This document shows, in pieces, positions 12,501 to 23,031 of a DNA stretch of 64,000 nt. Within the stretch, counting starts at the first letter, position 1; every line of letters starts with the position of its first letter. Below the pieces are notes generated by a model. That model did not search any database. It was not told where the DNA came from and was given only the letters and a program-made list of their open reading frames with translations. Where the stretch lies: NCBI RefSeq assembly GCF_901000735.1, contig NC_081543.1:28604771-28668770 (forward strand). The letters are read 5' to 3'. This stretch comes from Corylus avellana (Eukaryota; Streptophyta; Magnoliopsida; Fagales; Betulaceae). The position numbers were made by a program, and so were the translations under genes.

Positions 12501-12998
12501 GTTAAAAAAAATAAAAAATTCTTTCATATGTTTGCACAGAAGTATAGAACCTGAAAGATCAACAGAAAGCCTGAACTGTTGCTTTTGAAGTGCTTGTAGA
12601 CTCGAAAACCTTAATTTCTTGCTAGACTATAACATCATGAAGAGATGAATGCAGCTCGAGTTTGCAGCTTGGCTGCAAATCATTTAAAGATTGAAAAGAT
12701 GGGGATTTGTGCCCGAAGTCCCTGCTTATAAGTGGTCACTATTAATGTTCATGACATATTTGATTTGATTATATTGGATGTTTTCCGTGGATGGTTTGGT
12801 GATAATTCTTTCCCCTATCTTTTACAGATTGGGTGCCACCATAAGCATCAGAATACGCGGTGCTTTGAAGTGGTACGGATGGACGGGACAGTTGAAGATT
12901 TTTCGTACCACAAGTGTGTGCTTGCTGCTCTTGAGATCGTTGATCCCCGAAGGGCCAAAATCTACAAATCAAAATGGTTACAACGCAGTACTGCATAG
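57..12998 (+). CDS. NRPD1: RNA polymerase IV largest subunit (NRPD1), 5'-partial, 14 exons
   Basis: Largest subunit of nuclear RNA polymerase IV, which makes the precursors of 24-nt siRNAs for RNA-directed DNA methylation. Exons read from splice sites and family similarity: 57-281, 1740-1895, 1992-2087, 2180-4117, 5093-5262, 5378-5444, 5524-5642, 8570-8718, 8883-9142, 9244-9417, 9509-9646, 10136-10398, 12005-12116, 12828-12998. They total 4038 nt, all in phase, giving 1345 codons plus TAG. Arabidopsis NRPD1 is about 1450 aa, so roughly 110 N-terminal residues lie upstream. The metal-A motif DFDGD is at 2687-2701, followed by CLHGYVPQS, typical of NRPD1. Other family signatures are NRPPSIHKHSLIA, NPLECFVHSVTSRDSSF and DLPGTLNRRLMF. 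The last exon has CFEVVRMDGTVEDFSYHKC, the DeCL-like C-terminal region; this short tail favours NRPD1 over NRPE1, which carries a long repeat-rich C-terminus. The first exon start (after the AG at 55-56) is the least certain boundary. No in-frame stop or frameshift is seen. Confidence 0.95.
282..1739 (+). other. NRPD1 intron, no embedded gene
   Basis: GT-AG intron between the exon ending ...HAQ and the exon beginning VHYLLDD. It holds an A-rich purine tract around 510-557 and T-rich stretches. I see no recognisable transposon or RNA gene. The short open frames inside it have no codon pattern or similarity that I can support. Confidence 0.8.
2088..2179 (+). other. Non-canonical GC-AG intron in NRPD1
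   Basis: The exon 1992-2087 ends AAG and is followed by gcaagc. The acceptor is tatgcag, ending at 2179. Joining here gives CLKISKLSSDVSS in frame, which aligns with the NRPD1 family (Arabidopsis has a similar S-x-L-F/S-x-x-V-S-S stretch). The only nearby GT donor, gtaagt at about 2125, follows an in-frame TGA. The 92-bp intron is therefore best read as GC-AG. Confidence 0.8.
4118..5092 (+). other. NRPD1 intron with CT microsatellite and LINE 3' debris
   Basis: The intron starts directly with a (TC)n tract at about 4123-4146, next to the donor. Further in it holds T-rich runs and a LINE-like 3' end (separate entry). Apart from these I see no gene. Confidence 0.7.
4765..4840 (+). mobile_element. 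LINE 3'-end remnant
   Basis: The segment has the tail typical of plant L1-type LINEs: a phrase like tgtatactccctgtgtatta, then a ccttttgcgct motif, then an AT-rich end running into ttacttat. It carries no coding capacity. A second fragment at about 4660-4690 (gataagtaatgaaaaaac) may be a further piece or a minus-strand tail. The call rests on recall of typical LINE ends, not on a database match. Confidence 0.45.
6623..6968. mobile_element. Candidate MITE with imperfect inverted termini
   Basis: The left end reads tttggtttgcggaataag and then ggaatggaatgactattcc. The right end, read on the other strand, is ctatgtttggtacatagaatgg. The shared core is TTTGGT-x-GAAT. The interior repeats the gaataact(a)tt motif on both strands, as expected for a small hAT- or Harbinger-type MITE. 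No clear target duplication was found, so the boundaries are approximate. Confidence 0.4.
7047..7330 (+). mobile_element. TRIM (miniature LTR retrotransposon), complete
   Basis: Two direct terminal repeats of 77 and 76 bp (7047-7123 and 7255-7330) both begin TGTTAAAG and end TTTAACA, so both have TG...CA ends. Immediately after the left repeat is TGGTATCAGAG at 7124, the complement of the initiator tRNA-Met 3' end and the usual primer-binding site. A purine-rich run (gtgaggaaaaa) precedes the right repeat. The element is flanked by a perfect 5-bp target duplication TATCT (7042-7046 and 7331-7335). The interior is 131 bp and non-coding. Confidence 0.85.
7370..7394. repeat. (TC)n microsatellite
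   Basis: An uninterrupted CT dinucleotide run just downstream of the TRIM in the NRPD1 intron. Confidence 0.9.
7615..7990. repeat. Two-copy tandem duplication of about 190 bp
   Basis: Unit 1 (about 7619-7808) and unit 2 (about 7809-7989) share tattacaacaactaaggcc, gttagacataactaattagc, the poly(T) tract, and then tctaatcaagattaaca and catcctttatggct. They differ mainly in poly(T) length and a few substitutions. The duplication lies wholly within the NRPD1 intron. Confidence 0.85.
10399..12004 (+). other. NRPD1 intron containing the segmental duplication breakpoint
   Basis: The intron begins AA|gtaagt and ends ttgtag. Sequence from about 11147 onward is repeated at 30603, so the left boundary of the tandem duplication lies here. 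It also contains a local 27-bp direct repeat at 11288-11314 and 11334-11360 that is absent from the other copy, and a poly(T) tract at about 11931-11953 where unit B has a TA repeat. Confidence 0.8.
12117..12827 (+). other. Last NRPD1 intron
   Basis: Begins gtatac and ends ttttacag. It is repeated at 31565-32264. Unit A has a 13-bp insertion (ttttccgtggatg) near 12780 relative to unit B. No gene or transposon is visible. Confidence 0.8.
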
Positions 12999-14654
12999 CC
13001 CAACCTTATGAAAAGTGGTTGTCATTGGATTGGAGGATAACGAATGTTTAAGGTCTTCACATTTGACAGTTAAACATTCAGGGCTCATTTGGCGACACCT
13101 TTTGAGGTTGCTTTTTTGCAATCAACTCAAAACACAAAACACTCAAAACTACTTTTACCTTTATGTCACATCACAACCAAAAAAACAAAAAACACCTTCT
13201 AAAAAGCCATTGTCAAAGCAAACCCTCCTTCATTTTGGCCTACCTTGGAATGATCCTGATCACCTGAAGCCTGCTTTTTTATCCTCAGCAATTGCAAGAA
13301 ATGCCGGCTTCTTGGGCAGCTGACCCATTAAGTTGTCTAAATCCTAACAATGGCTGTGGATCATCTCAAAATATTATTTTTGGAGCTTTTATATCTTTTC
13401 AAATCTGTTCATTTCCAAAAAAGCTGAATATTGTGCCAGAGGAAGAGGGCTAGTAGAACTGTAAGCGCTTTGCTTAATATTGTGCCAGAGGAAGAGGGCT
13501 AGTAGAACTGTAAGCCCTTTGCTTTTGTAGTCAGTACTATACTTTTTGTACTTTTTTTTTTTTTTTTTGTTTCAAATCAATATAGTGCAGTCCCTTACCC
13601 AGCTTCTTTTTGCTACTTCCACTATAGCTTCTTTGCCTTCCATCACACCAGGCAAATAAAATCTAGTGGAAGCAGCAACGAGAAGCTTGTAAGGGTCAAT
13701 TCCAATTTCATGATGTATCTAGTCATATGTACAATGGAAACATTCCTAACTACAGCTATTCTCATTAACCATTTCAGCCAATGTTGTGATCTGGTTAGTT
13801 TGCTACATTTCATTTCCAACAAGTTATGGCTTTAGATTTATCCAAATTCCATTAAGTGATTCATATGGCTGAACCCAAAGTAACTGTACATCTGGCTCTG
13901 GAATTTGACTTGTCAATAGTAGTCAACTCTATAGCATGATTGGTATGTGGATGGAGATCATCTTGATGAAACTTTGTGTCATATTTATTTCTACTATTCC
14001 AAATTCCTTCACATCTTACTTGGTATCTCTTTCTGCTATACATATCAGGTAATGTATGTATCTATATAAAAGTTTGAAAATAAACATTCCAAGAAAAAAG
14101 ACATGAATGGAACACAACTCTTGAGCTTGAACATGTCTTCTTTTGGACCAGATCTCGTGCAATTGCCTGTCTTGAGCACGTGGGCCTCATCGAAGGCTTC
14201 TTACAATTGCAGTCAGATAAGCTACGATCCGGGTAGGGGATTGCAGCCAATTCCGATACTCTTCTTTTGCTCTGCCACCTGCACGCGTTCGGACCTGTGC
14301 ATGGACTGAAATTAATGTTATGCTATTTGTCTCAAGGCTTAGAATATAATAATGCAATGATGTGTTAGTTGTCAAAACTCAACGTAAACTCTCTTTTTGA
14401 TTATTGTTATTATTATTATATTTCTCTTTAGATCCGGATTCTTCCTCCTTTTTTTTGTTCATTTCTTTTTCTTGCTTATGTTTGGGGACTTTTGAAATTT
14501 ACACACATCTGGTCCACAACATACCTATCTGCTTTGTTTGTTTGTTTAGGGAGAATATCTGCATGTCCTGATTGATACTGCATTGTCGGCTGTCAAATCA
14601 ATAGATCAAACACACATTGGGCGAGAGAGTTTATTTAAACAAATAAATTTTAAG
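12999..14654. other. NRPD1 3' flank, duplicated intergenic DNA
   Basis: Downstream of the NRPD1 stop. The stretch from 13040 matches 40776-42370 in unit B, interrupted there by the Harbinger element. Small open frames occur (for example at about 14103-14309), but their reading frames are not preserved between the two copies, so I do not call genes. Confidence 0.7.
13427..13524. repeat. 49-bp tandem duplication (unit A only)
   Basis: Two adjacent 49-bp copies, 13427-13475 and 13476-13524, each begin aatattgtgccagaggaaga. They differ at one base, gcgctt versus gccctt. Unit B has a single copy near 41151, so the duplication arose after the segmental duplication or was lost in B. Confidence 0.9.
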
Positions 14655-15073
14655 AAAAACTTTACTTCAAATTCTTAAACTATCACGCGATTTGACATAT
14701 TCCCAAATTTTAAAACTTCTCAATTTGAACTCATAAACATTTAATTGCAGTCAATTTAAACCTAACTGTCAAATTTTAAATGTTAAAAGTGAGATAATGA
14801 CGTTTATACTCCTAATGTTTTTATAAAATTTCAAATTAAAAATTATATATATTAAAAAAATCACACTTGTGACCTTTTTTTCAATTTTTTTTTAATAAAA
14901 AGAAAATTGAAGGGTAATTTTTTTTTTTTAGGATTTTTAACGGCAAAAATTGATGGAGGAGGGTAAATTGATTGCAATTAAAAATTCAGGGGTCTAAATC
15001 AAGAGGATTCAAAGTTTGGAGGGTGTATGTCAAATCACGTGGTAGTTCAAGAGTTTAAAGTGAAGTTTCCCTT
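14655..15073. mobile_element. MULE-type MITE with 10-bp target duplication
   Basis: 419 bp, non-coding, with long imperfect inverted termini of about 65 bp. The left end has actttacttcaaattcttaa and then actatcacgcgatttgacat. The right end is its imperfect complement, with atgtcaaatcacgtggtagt. It is flanked by the exact 10-bp direct repeat AAATTTTAAG (14645-14654 and 15074-15083). Unit B has the unoccupied site (aaattttaagttgccc, near 42362). The long TIR and 9-10 bp duplication suggest a Mutator-like origin. Confidence 0.85.
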
Positions 15074-15083
15074 AAATTTTAAG

Positions 15084-16410
15084 TTGCCCAATCACTAATT
15101 TGAGCAGGTGAGTCGTATATGAATTTTCACAATTGTTGTCCAAAATTGTTAAAAATCAAACAGTAGCAAATTGCTGAAAATCTAAATCTGTCTGTCCATA
15201 TCATTGAGGCCACCAGCTTGTTTTAGTGTCTATAGGGATTTGAGTGTTTAATAATGGAAGGTTGACTTGCAGGTTTAATGGAGGTAGGCTTCAGGCCACA
15301 ACAGCCACACGAGGTAGCTCATGTTAGATATTAAGTTCATCACTTAATCTCATTTTCCAGCAATTGTTCTGGGCCTTCTGGCACCACATATAAAGAAATC
15401 TTTATTTATTTATTTATCATTATCTTCAAATTTGTTTTGAGTATAATCGAGAAGGAAAGCTATGAAATCATGTCGCTTGTTGATGGATACCTGCAAAATC
15501 ACGTTGTCTGTATTAAATTTAATACAAAATATTGATAAAAGTAATATGAGTTATTATTAAATAAGAGGTTGAAGATTTTGTGGATATAGATTGTGAATGT
15601 ATTGTGTGAAGATGCATTGAATCACATTGATATAGTGGATTGATTTGAATCACAATGAATGACCTTCATTGGTCATTCATGACAGTTGACTGACTATATA
15701 AAAAGAAAGGTGGATTATCTAATGTAAGTCTAAAATTGTGATACGAGACATCTTATGACGATTAATTGTAATAAGTGATATAGCTAAATTTTTATAAGAA
15801 AACTACATTTTATATTACAAATTTTCATGTGTCGATTCATATTTTAATAGATAATATGACAAGTGTCGTGTAAACTATTACCACAGTAAGTGTTACGTAA
15901 TTTCGTTAGCATAATGAATGTCACATAAGCTGTCACGTCAGTTTGTATGCGACAGATTTCATGTAACAACATTAAATTAGGGATAAGAACAAATCAGCAG
16001 CCTGACTTTTCCCTTCGCCTAAAATATTCAAATGACATGAGTTATTATACTAACATGTTTTTCATACCTACTTCAATCACGTTCGCAATTCTCTCTAGTC
16101 CGATTGGAACTCCAGCAGCCGTTGGATCAAAGATATAATTCTTACATCCTATTTTATAAGATAAGGACGCACCGTTTCCAGATGTGACCGGGACTGTTAA
16201 TGAGACATTTATGCGGCCCAGCGTGGGCCAGGGTAGGTAGTGGTGTCTACTTTCTACCACACCTGAAGCCTTTGTTGTGTCTTTTCTATTTTCTTTTTTC
16301 ATAGCCTATTTTGTTTCTTTGTATATTATTAGTTTTTATTGGTTCATGAGTAATGCTAATTTCGCACTATGTCTTATGTTGACAGGACATGTCTTAAATT
16401 ATTTAATTTT
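15084..16410. other. Intergenic DNA, no gene seen
   Basis: AT-rich spacer, partly alignable with 43215-43825 and 44437-44600 in unit B (for example ggaggtaggcttcaggccac and ccagcagccgttggatcaaa). No exon structure, RNA gene or intact transposon recognised. Confidence 0.6.
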
Positions 16411-16652
16411 TGAAAAACCTTCGCAAATGATCTTTCAACTACTATACGATTTGAAAAGACTTTACAAATTTTAAAACCTCTTAATTTGACCATCAAAACT
16501 TTCAATCTAATGTAATCTACTCCATTTGTCAGTTTTTGGATGTTAAAAGTGATGAAATGACCTTTATAGTCCTGAAACTTTTATAAAATTTCAAATTTAC
16601 CTTTAATTTCATATGAGTTGTTTTTTTTTTTTTTTTTGTTAATTTTTAAATA

Positions 16653-17448
16653 GGGTTAATAACTTTTTTAGTACCTGGGTTTGCAGTTTTTTTTGTTTTT
16701 TCTCCTAGGTTTTCAAAACAGTCTGAAATGTTACCTAACCTATGGGAAAAGACGAAATTATTACCTCCGTTTGATTTCCGTGAGAAAAAACGATATGTCA
16801 CGTGTCACTCCCAAAATATTCCACATGTCCTTAAAAATTAAAAATTAAAAATACTAAAATAATAATAATAATATTAAAAAAATAAACCTAAAAAAAAAAA
16901 AATTTGAAAAATTGCATGAGGTGGCTGGGCACCCCATTTTGGCCAATGGGGGTGGCTAGGCACCCCCATTTTGGCCATTAGGAGTGGTTGAACCACTCCA
17001 AGGCCCTTGGGGGTGGTTCGGCCACCCCCAATAGCCAAAAAAGGGGTGGCCGAAGCCACCCCCAAAGCCCTTGGGNNNNNNNNNNNNNNNNNNNNNNNNN
17101 NNNNNNNNNNNNNNNNNNNNNNNNNNNNNNNNNNNNNNNNNNNNNNNNNNNNNNNNNNNNNNNNNNNNNNNNNNNNNNNNNNNNNNNNNNNNNNNNNNNN
17201 NNNNNNNNNNNNNNNNNNNNNNNNNNNNNNNNNNNNNNNNNNNNNNNNTTTTAATTGTTTAGGACACGTGTCATATTTTGGGAGTGATACATGACAGATC
17301 GTTAATTATCTCTCACGGAATCTAACGGAGGTATCAATTTCGTCTTTTCCATAGGTTAGGTACCATTTTTGACTGTTTTGAAAACTTAGGGGAGAAAAAA
17401 TAAAAAATAAAAAACTGCAAACTCAGGTACTAAAAAAGTTATTAACCC
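16653..17448. mobile_element. Nested long-TIR element with GC-rich palindromic core
   Basis: Inverted repeats of about 190 bp bound the element. Each starts gggttaataacttttttagt and continues through the shared tracts caaaacagtc and cctaacctatgg to a cactcccaaaatat motif, ending in an ACACGTGTCC-like end. The core (about 16918-17075) is a run of ggggtggc/gccacccc motifs on both strands and leads into the N gap. It is non-coding. The class is uncertain, MULE-like or foldback. Confidence 0.75.
17076..17248. other. Assembly gap (173 N)
   Basis: 173 consecutive N bases inside the GC-rich, self-complementary core of the nested element. The flanking repeats suggest that the assembler or sequencing failed in a hairpin-forming region. 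True length unknown. Confidence 0.95.
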
Positions 17449-17633
17449 AAAAAAAATAAAATTAAAGGGTAATTTGGTCTTTTTAGTGGTTTTCGTTAGA
17501 TTTTAACGGCAAAAATTTACGAATTGGTCAATTACATTAAATTGAAAGTTCAAGGGTGAAATTAAGAGTTTTTAAAATTTTGAAAGTTTTCAAAATGCGT
17601 AATAGTTCAGAGATCCTAAATGAAGTTATCCCT

Positions 17634-20476
17634 TATTTTTTTCTAAGTGATTAGGGCTGAGGAGATGAATCCTCAATAAGTTTCTTAATTTATATTAATT
17701 AAGCTCACTTCATATTCCTATCTTAATAGTTTTTTTGGAGGAAATTAAAAAAAAAATAAATAAACAAACAAACAAAGAAAAAAACAAGAAGGTAAAAGCA
17801 ATATAATGATTCTGTCTCCCCACCATGCCTACCATTTTGTTCTTGGTAGGCCCCAATACTAGCATTTGTCATAATAGGTAAAACTATTTCACTGGTTTTG
17901 ATTATTTTAATCAAGATTCTTATAATCCCAACACATACATCATTATCTAATCATACTTTAGAAATGTAGGCTCTATTTGTTAATTATTATTTTCTTTTTT
18001 TCTCAAAACAAAAATATTAATAAACAATTCAAACAAAAACACATTCTTAAAAATATAAAAATAATTTTCACATTTATGTCACTACTATCTCACTATTTTA
18101 ACGTGACAATGTTAATTAGTCATTTAATTTTTTTAATAATAACTAATCTAGTGGTTAATTGACAATGCCACGCCAATAAAATATAATAGTAATAAGATAA
18201 AAATGTAATTCTTAACATTACTTAATCTTTAATATTTTGGCAGATATTCACAATCTTCTTTCAAAGTGCAAACTTTGGATAGTCCAAAAGGTCCATAAAT
18301 TGGTGCGTGCTTGTTTGTTTTAGCCCGTTCAAAATGCATAGACTTTTTTTTTTTTTTTTTTTTTTTCAAAGTGCAGTTAAGCGTTTTAGTAAAATCTGTG
18401 ATTTGAAAAAATAGTGCCTCAAACTATTTTAAATTCAAATTTCTCTTAATTTTGTTGCTTCCCTTTCCCCTTTGTATTTCAATGCAATTTCTCAGAAATA
18501 ACAAAAAGAAAAAGAGAGAGATGAGCTTCAATACTAGTTATAATTGTCATTATATATATATATATAAAGGAAGTGTTACCCCAAAAGGTTAATTGATCTC
18601 GTGCTTCACCTTTTTACCTATCATTGTTAAGTACTTTCAACAAATTATTTGGCTGAAAGGATATGCCAACTTTTATTTGTGTTAAATGTTGGGAGTTTTG
18701 GGACTCTTTTTGCTGGATCTAACTTGGATTTTAATTTATTTATGTGGTATCTAAGATTGTTGGCCTTCTTCAACTGCAACGCACGTGGCATTGCCCATGT
18801 GGCCAGCAAGTCTTGTCGCGTACAATGTTCTGTGATGTCGTGTGAGTTTGGCTCCATCATTTCCTCATCTTAAAAACAAAACTCCCAAGTTTTTTAATTT
18901 TAAGTTTTTAGGATAATAAATTATTTAAGATGACATCAAAGTAAGTTTGAATTAGGATCCTCTCTATTTTATTTGAACTGGAGAATATTTAATTAGTTCT
19001 ATTGGAAGTGTATTTTTGTCCACTAAAAAGTAGTTCCGTTGGAATTAAGATCTTCTCAATTTTATTTCAACTGGATAATATTTAATTAGTTATATTGAAG
19101 GGTATTTTTGTCCCCTAAAAAAATAAAAAGACAAAAATACTCATCCACTATAACAAACTGGATATTATCCAGTTCATTTGAACCGGAAAAAATCATGTTC
19201 CAAGTAGTTGTATTGAGTTCAAATTCTTATTCTATAATTTATTCACTAATTCAATTGAGAGTAATGCTAAAAACATCCCATAGAGCTGAAGTGGAGGGTT
19301 TTGTAGAATATTTATAAGTGTAGTATGTATCATTACTCTTTAATTAAAATATTAAAATATTTCACATCACATGAAGATAAGTGTTAAAATTCTTTTATTC
19401 TATTTTTGTTTTTTATTCGCAAAAATATTAATATACAATTCAAAACATGAAACCCTTTAAATTGTTTTCACATTTATGTTACATTTAAAAAAAAAAAAAA
19501 ATCCCAAAACACATTATTAAACATAGTGCTCCTAGTTCTAAGTGGATATTATTTTCTAAAAAAGCAAAAAAGAAAATTACTCTTATTTTTCTTACTTAAT
19601 TTTTAAAAAATAATATTTACCTAAGATTTGGATACCACTAGAAAAACACAAGCCGTACTTGAGATAATAGTCTTTTTACATGTGCTAGGCTTGTGGGAAT
19701 CTTATGATACAAATTCAATTTGATGGAATATATGTACAAAATAAAAGTTTTTATAATCAGCTCCTCATAACTTAAAGATATCATATAATCGAATCTTGAG
19801 GTATTTTAACTTGAACATATCATATTTTGAAAATATGATGGAGATTGGAGGAAATGCTTGTACAAATGGACTGTAAAATTCTTTGCTAATGAAAGTGAAA
19901 AGCAGCTTGTCTCCAAATAATCACATTTTTCACAGTAGTTTATCAAATTAACTTACAAATTAAGCAAATGAAGTGAGTTTTCACCATATAAAATAATGAT
20001 GGTGGGTAGGTTTAGCAATTGTAATGATGTTGAAGTTGACAACAATGGTTAATAGAATATTATTTTGCTGTAACTTTCAAGTAGTGGGCTTAATTTATCT
20101 AGAACAAAAAATAATCATTTATCTAGAACAATAAATATAAAGTTCCACTTGTTTGCCATAATTTTAACGGCCGAGACCATAAGTGTCATATGAACTAATA
20201 CATCAGTTTATAATAATAGTTGTAGCATCCAACTCAATTAAAATTTAATTATAGCAATTATGTAGGTGGGATAGCGGCCCACTCTAAAAATAGGGGTGAC
20301 AATTCATATTTGAGTGCCAAGTTTATAAAACTATATAAGTCAACAATAACTTGACAAATTAATTAAACCGATCAAACCGATCAACTATAACTTACTAATT
20401 TTTTATTTATTTCGTGTTAATTTTGAATTTGGTCAAAAATTGCCAAAATTGTGATGCATAAGATCATTCCTATTCC
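17634..20476. other. Intergenic DNA upstream of SPX-MFS copy A
   Basis: AT-rich, with homology to 48236-51560 in unit B broken by indels. It contains a poly(T) tract (about 18344-18366) and a short TA repeat (about 18552-18566). No protein-coding gene is supported; the open frames at 18645-18873 are not preserved in unit B. Confidence 0.6.
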
Positions 20477-20483
20477 TATAAAA
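20477..20483 (+). promoter_or_regulatory. TATA box candidate, SPX-MFS copy A
   Basis: TATAAAA in the context cctataaaaggagagagaa, upstream of a CT-rich stretch (about 20504-20516) suitable as a plant transcription start. Unit B reads ccaataaaagg at the matching place (53224-53231), so the consensus is altered there. Confidence 0.55.
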
Positions 20484-20507
20484 GGAGAGAGAATCCGAAG
20501 AAATCCT

Positions 20508-20891
20508 CTCTCTCATAATTACCAGCGTAAAGATAAAATGATTCCTAAATAGATTTGGACGGCTCACAATTCTCACGCAGCCCAACCAAACCGTAGTACA
20601 CTATCAGGGCCCGCTGGATCTTTTGCTCTAATTGCCACACTCATTCTCTAAAATTCCAATTCCGTCCCCGCAAGACTCGATCACTACAAAAACGATCCGC
20701 TTTCTCTGTAAACCAAACAGCCGATTCCCTCCCTCCCTCTGTGTCTCTCAAGCTTTTTCCTACAATCATTCATCTCCGAATCCAGAATCCCTTTTTCCGT
20801 AAAAACGCTTTTGTTGTTCGTTGGTGTTCATCGGAAAACTCTCCTTTTCGTGAGCAGACTCGTAAAACCGCGGTTTCCCAAACTCACGTTG
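20508..20891 (+). other. Probable 5'-UTR exon of SPX-MFS copy A
   Basis: CT-rich leader with a good donor, cgttg|gtaatg, at 20891/20892. It would splice to the acceptor ttgtag at 23021-23025, six bases before the start codon, leaving a UTR intron of about 2.1 kb (20892-23025). The same donor and acceptor occur in unit B (54107 and 56047). The start of transcription is inferred from the TATA position. The intron holds poly(T) and poly(A) tracts at 22543-22613 and no gene. Confidence 0.55.
20538..20552 (+). promoter_or_regulatory. Minimal upstream ORF (MIPK-stop) in the SPX-MFS leader
   Basis: The only ATG in the proposed leader exon opens a 4-codon frame, ATG ATT CCT AAA TAG. The same five codons are preserved in unit B (53749-53763). 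It lies in the mRNA only if transcription starts near the TATA box. Confidence 0.4.
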
Positions 20892-23031
20892 GTAATGCAT
20901 TTTTTGTGTTCGTTTTCTGTTTGTTCACGTCTGTTTGGCAGCTTAGAAAAGTAAACGAATTTCAAAATCTGAATTTTCTTTGTTTTTCGAAGCCTCGTGT
21001 TTGGCAAAAAGATTTGAGAAGAGAAAGGAGGAAAGAAATTGATTTATGTGATATAAACTAGATTGAAGTTTAGAATTCTTTGCGCAGGGAAAAGTGAAAA
21101 AAATTGTTTGCTAATACGAACGAAATGAGGTGGACTTTTTTGAGAAAAAAAATTGAGAAGAAATAGTTACCAAGCAGGCCTTAATGTTCCGGTTAGAGCT
21201 AGTTTTCGGTTTTCTTTTCCAGAATTTTCTCGGAAACCAAACAGAGCATCAGACGGAAGCTTCTAGAACTGTGTTGTTATGGCAGTTTGTTTGAAAAAAT
21301 TATGAAATCTTCAATCTTTTGATTAATACTGATAGGCTTAATAGTTGTGCTGCATGTGGTACTGGTGGTTGTTTAAATCTTGAATAATCAAAGCGGTGAA
21401 GGTCTTGACTTTCTTGTTTTTTTAAATGATTAATTTGTTTAGTTTCTCTGTTTTAATATGATTGTAGTTTGTGAATTTGTTTCGTGCGGACTTGGTCAAA
21501 TTAGGCGTTTTATGAGATAATGGTGAACATGTTGATGATGTTAAACTAAGCGGACCTGTCAATGTGAATATTATTTGAAATTGCTGTTCTAATGATGGAT
21601 GGTTTATTCTAAAGTAAGTATTGGTGGCTTACACAAATCTTGTGAAACACATAAGTTGACTGATAAGCGGATACGCACCTGAATAAGAACGGTTTTAAAA
21701 GATAAGTAGAATTATTCATGTGAAGAGAATGCTATCTTTTTCAGCTGGGTTTACTTCGACTCTTCGTCCTGATAGGTGTTGGGTATTCATATGGAGCGGA
21801 AATGTGATGGGTTTTGTGTTTGTTTTAGAGTGGGCGTCAACATGTCAAGCATTGTGCATTTGCTTATGTGCAATTGAGCACCTAGTTTATTGATTGATTC
21901 TGAAAGACTGCCTTGTCATGGACAGTTTTTCTTTATATTTGTGACAGGAATAATGTAATTATTTTCTTCTAACAAATAGCCCGTTCTTTAGGTATTCTTT
22001 ACTAGATTCTATGGAAATAAATTTGCATATGGTGTTCACTGTTGTAAATTACTAAATTATAGTAGGGTCTGTATACGTGTGGCAGTTGTGCATATCTGGC
22101 TCTATAGGAAAGTGGAGTGGTAGTTGTTCAATCTTTCTTAAATGCTATGTTACATGATATTGAGGTACAGATGTCAGGGGTTTGGTGTATGTCTGGGTTT
22201 CCAATTTGTCTGATTTCCAATTATTAGGACATTGCGAGATTGTTTGTCTATAAAATCCACAAGTTTATTGTCTTCTGTTCCATGAGGTATCTAGATCATT
22301 CAGATTGAACAAGATGAATGTTTGTGCAATATGAATTATTTGTGTGATGTCAAAACAGTTTAAGTTGGGGATTTTAGTAAACCAAGTAGGCATGCATATC
22401 TTTCTTTGTTAGGCATTCCTTTTAGGTACGTGCCTCAAAGTGTGGTAAGCATGCCACGCCCATGTCATGTTGTGTCTGGTAGATTCACTTCATTTTAAGG
22501 TCTCCATGTAAAATAGCATACATGTATGCATTAATTAATTTCACTTTTTTTTTTTTTTTTTTTTTTTTTTCAATATAAAAGATATTCTTTTATTGTTCCT
22601 AAAAAAAAAAAAACAGAATGTCTCCCTGTTTAACCTGTACAACAAGGAGACCACACTTTTCCCTACAGCACACCATGTTATTTAAATAAAGTCAGGTTTT
22701 GTGTATAACTGTCTCGAATTATATTTTATATGCTGTGACATGGTAAAAGCTCTAAATCCCAGCATTGAAGTTGGCATATATACTGATCAATGTTATTTCC
22801 TGTGGAGCTGGATTTAGGCTAGCAGAAGCATGGTGGTTCTATGAGAAGCTTTTTGGAAAGATAATGCACAAAGTATAACTGTTGTTTTTTTTTTTTCTCA
22901 CTATCCTCTTATGCTGGAAAAGCTCCTGATGTCAAAGTTCACAGAGATGCAAATTTCTGCTGCATATGTTTCTGTGATCTTCTTGTTTTCTTTCTCACTT
23001 TAAGTTTTTGTAATTTTATTTGTAGTGAAAG

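Larger units (their letters stand above)
16411..17633. mobile_element. Composite MITE (same family as 14655-15073) with a nested insertion
   Basis: The ends are imperfect inverted repeats related to the 419-bp MITE. The left end has gatctttcaactactatacg. The right end, complemented, reads gggataacttcatttaggat. The interior carries the family phrase ttttataaaatttcaaattt. The element is split by the nested long-TIR element at 16653-17448. Outer ends are approximate. Confidence 0.65.

Noticed and set aside
16988..17294. Open frames spanning the N gap.
   Set aside because: They exist only because the unknown bases contain no stop. The flanking sequence is a palindromic transposon core.
18645..18873. 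Opposing open frames of 71 and 74 codons in the spacer.
   Set aside because: The homologous region in unit B (49580-49810) does not keep either frame, and no protein family is suggested.
20741..21061. 106-codon open frame at the head of the SPX-MFS gene.
   Set aside because: It crosses the likely leader donor at 20892, starts at a non-ATG codon, is not kept in frame in unit B and has no recognisable family.
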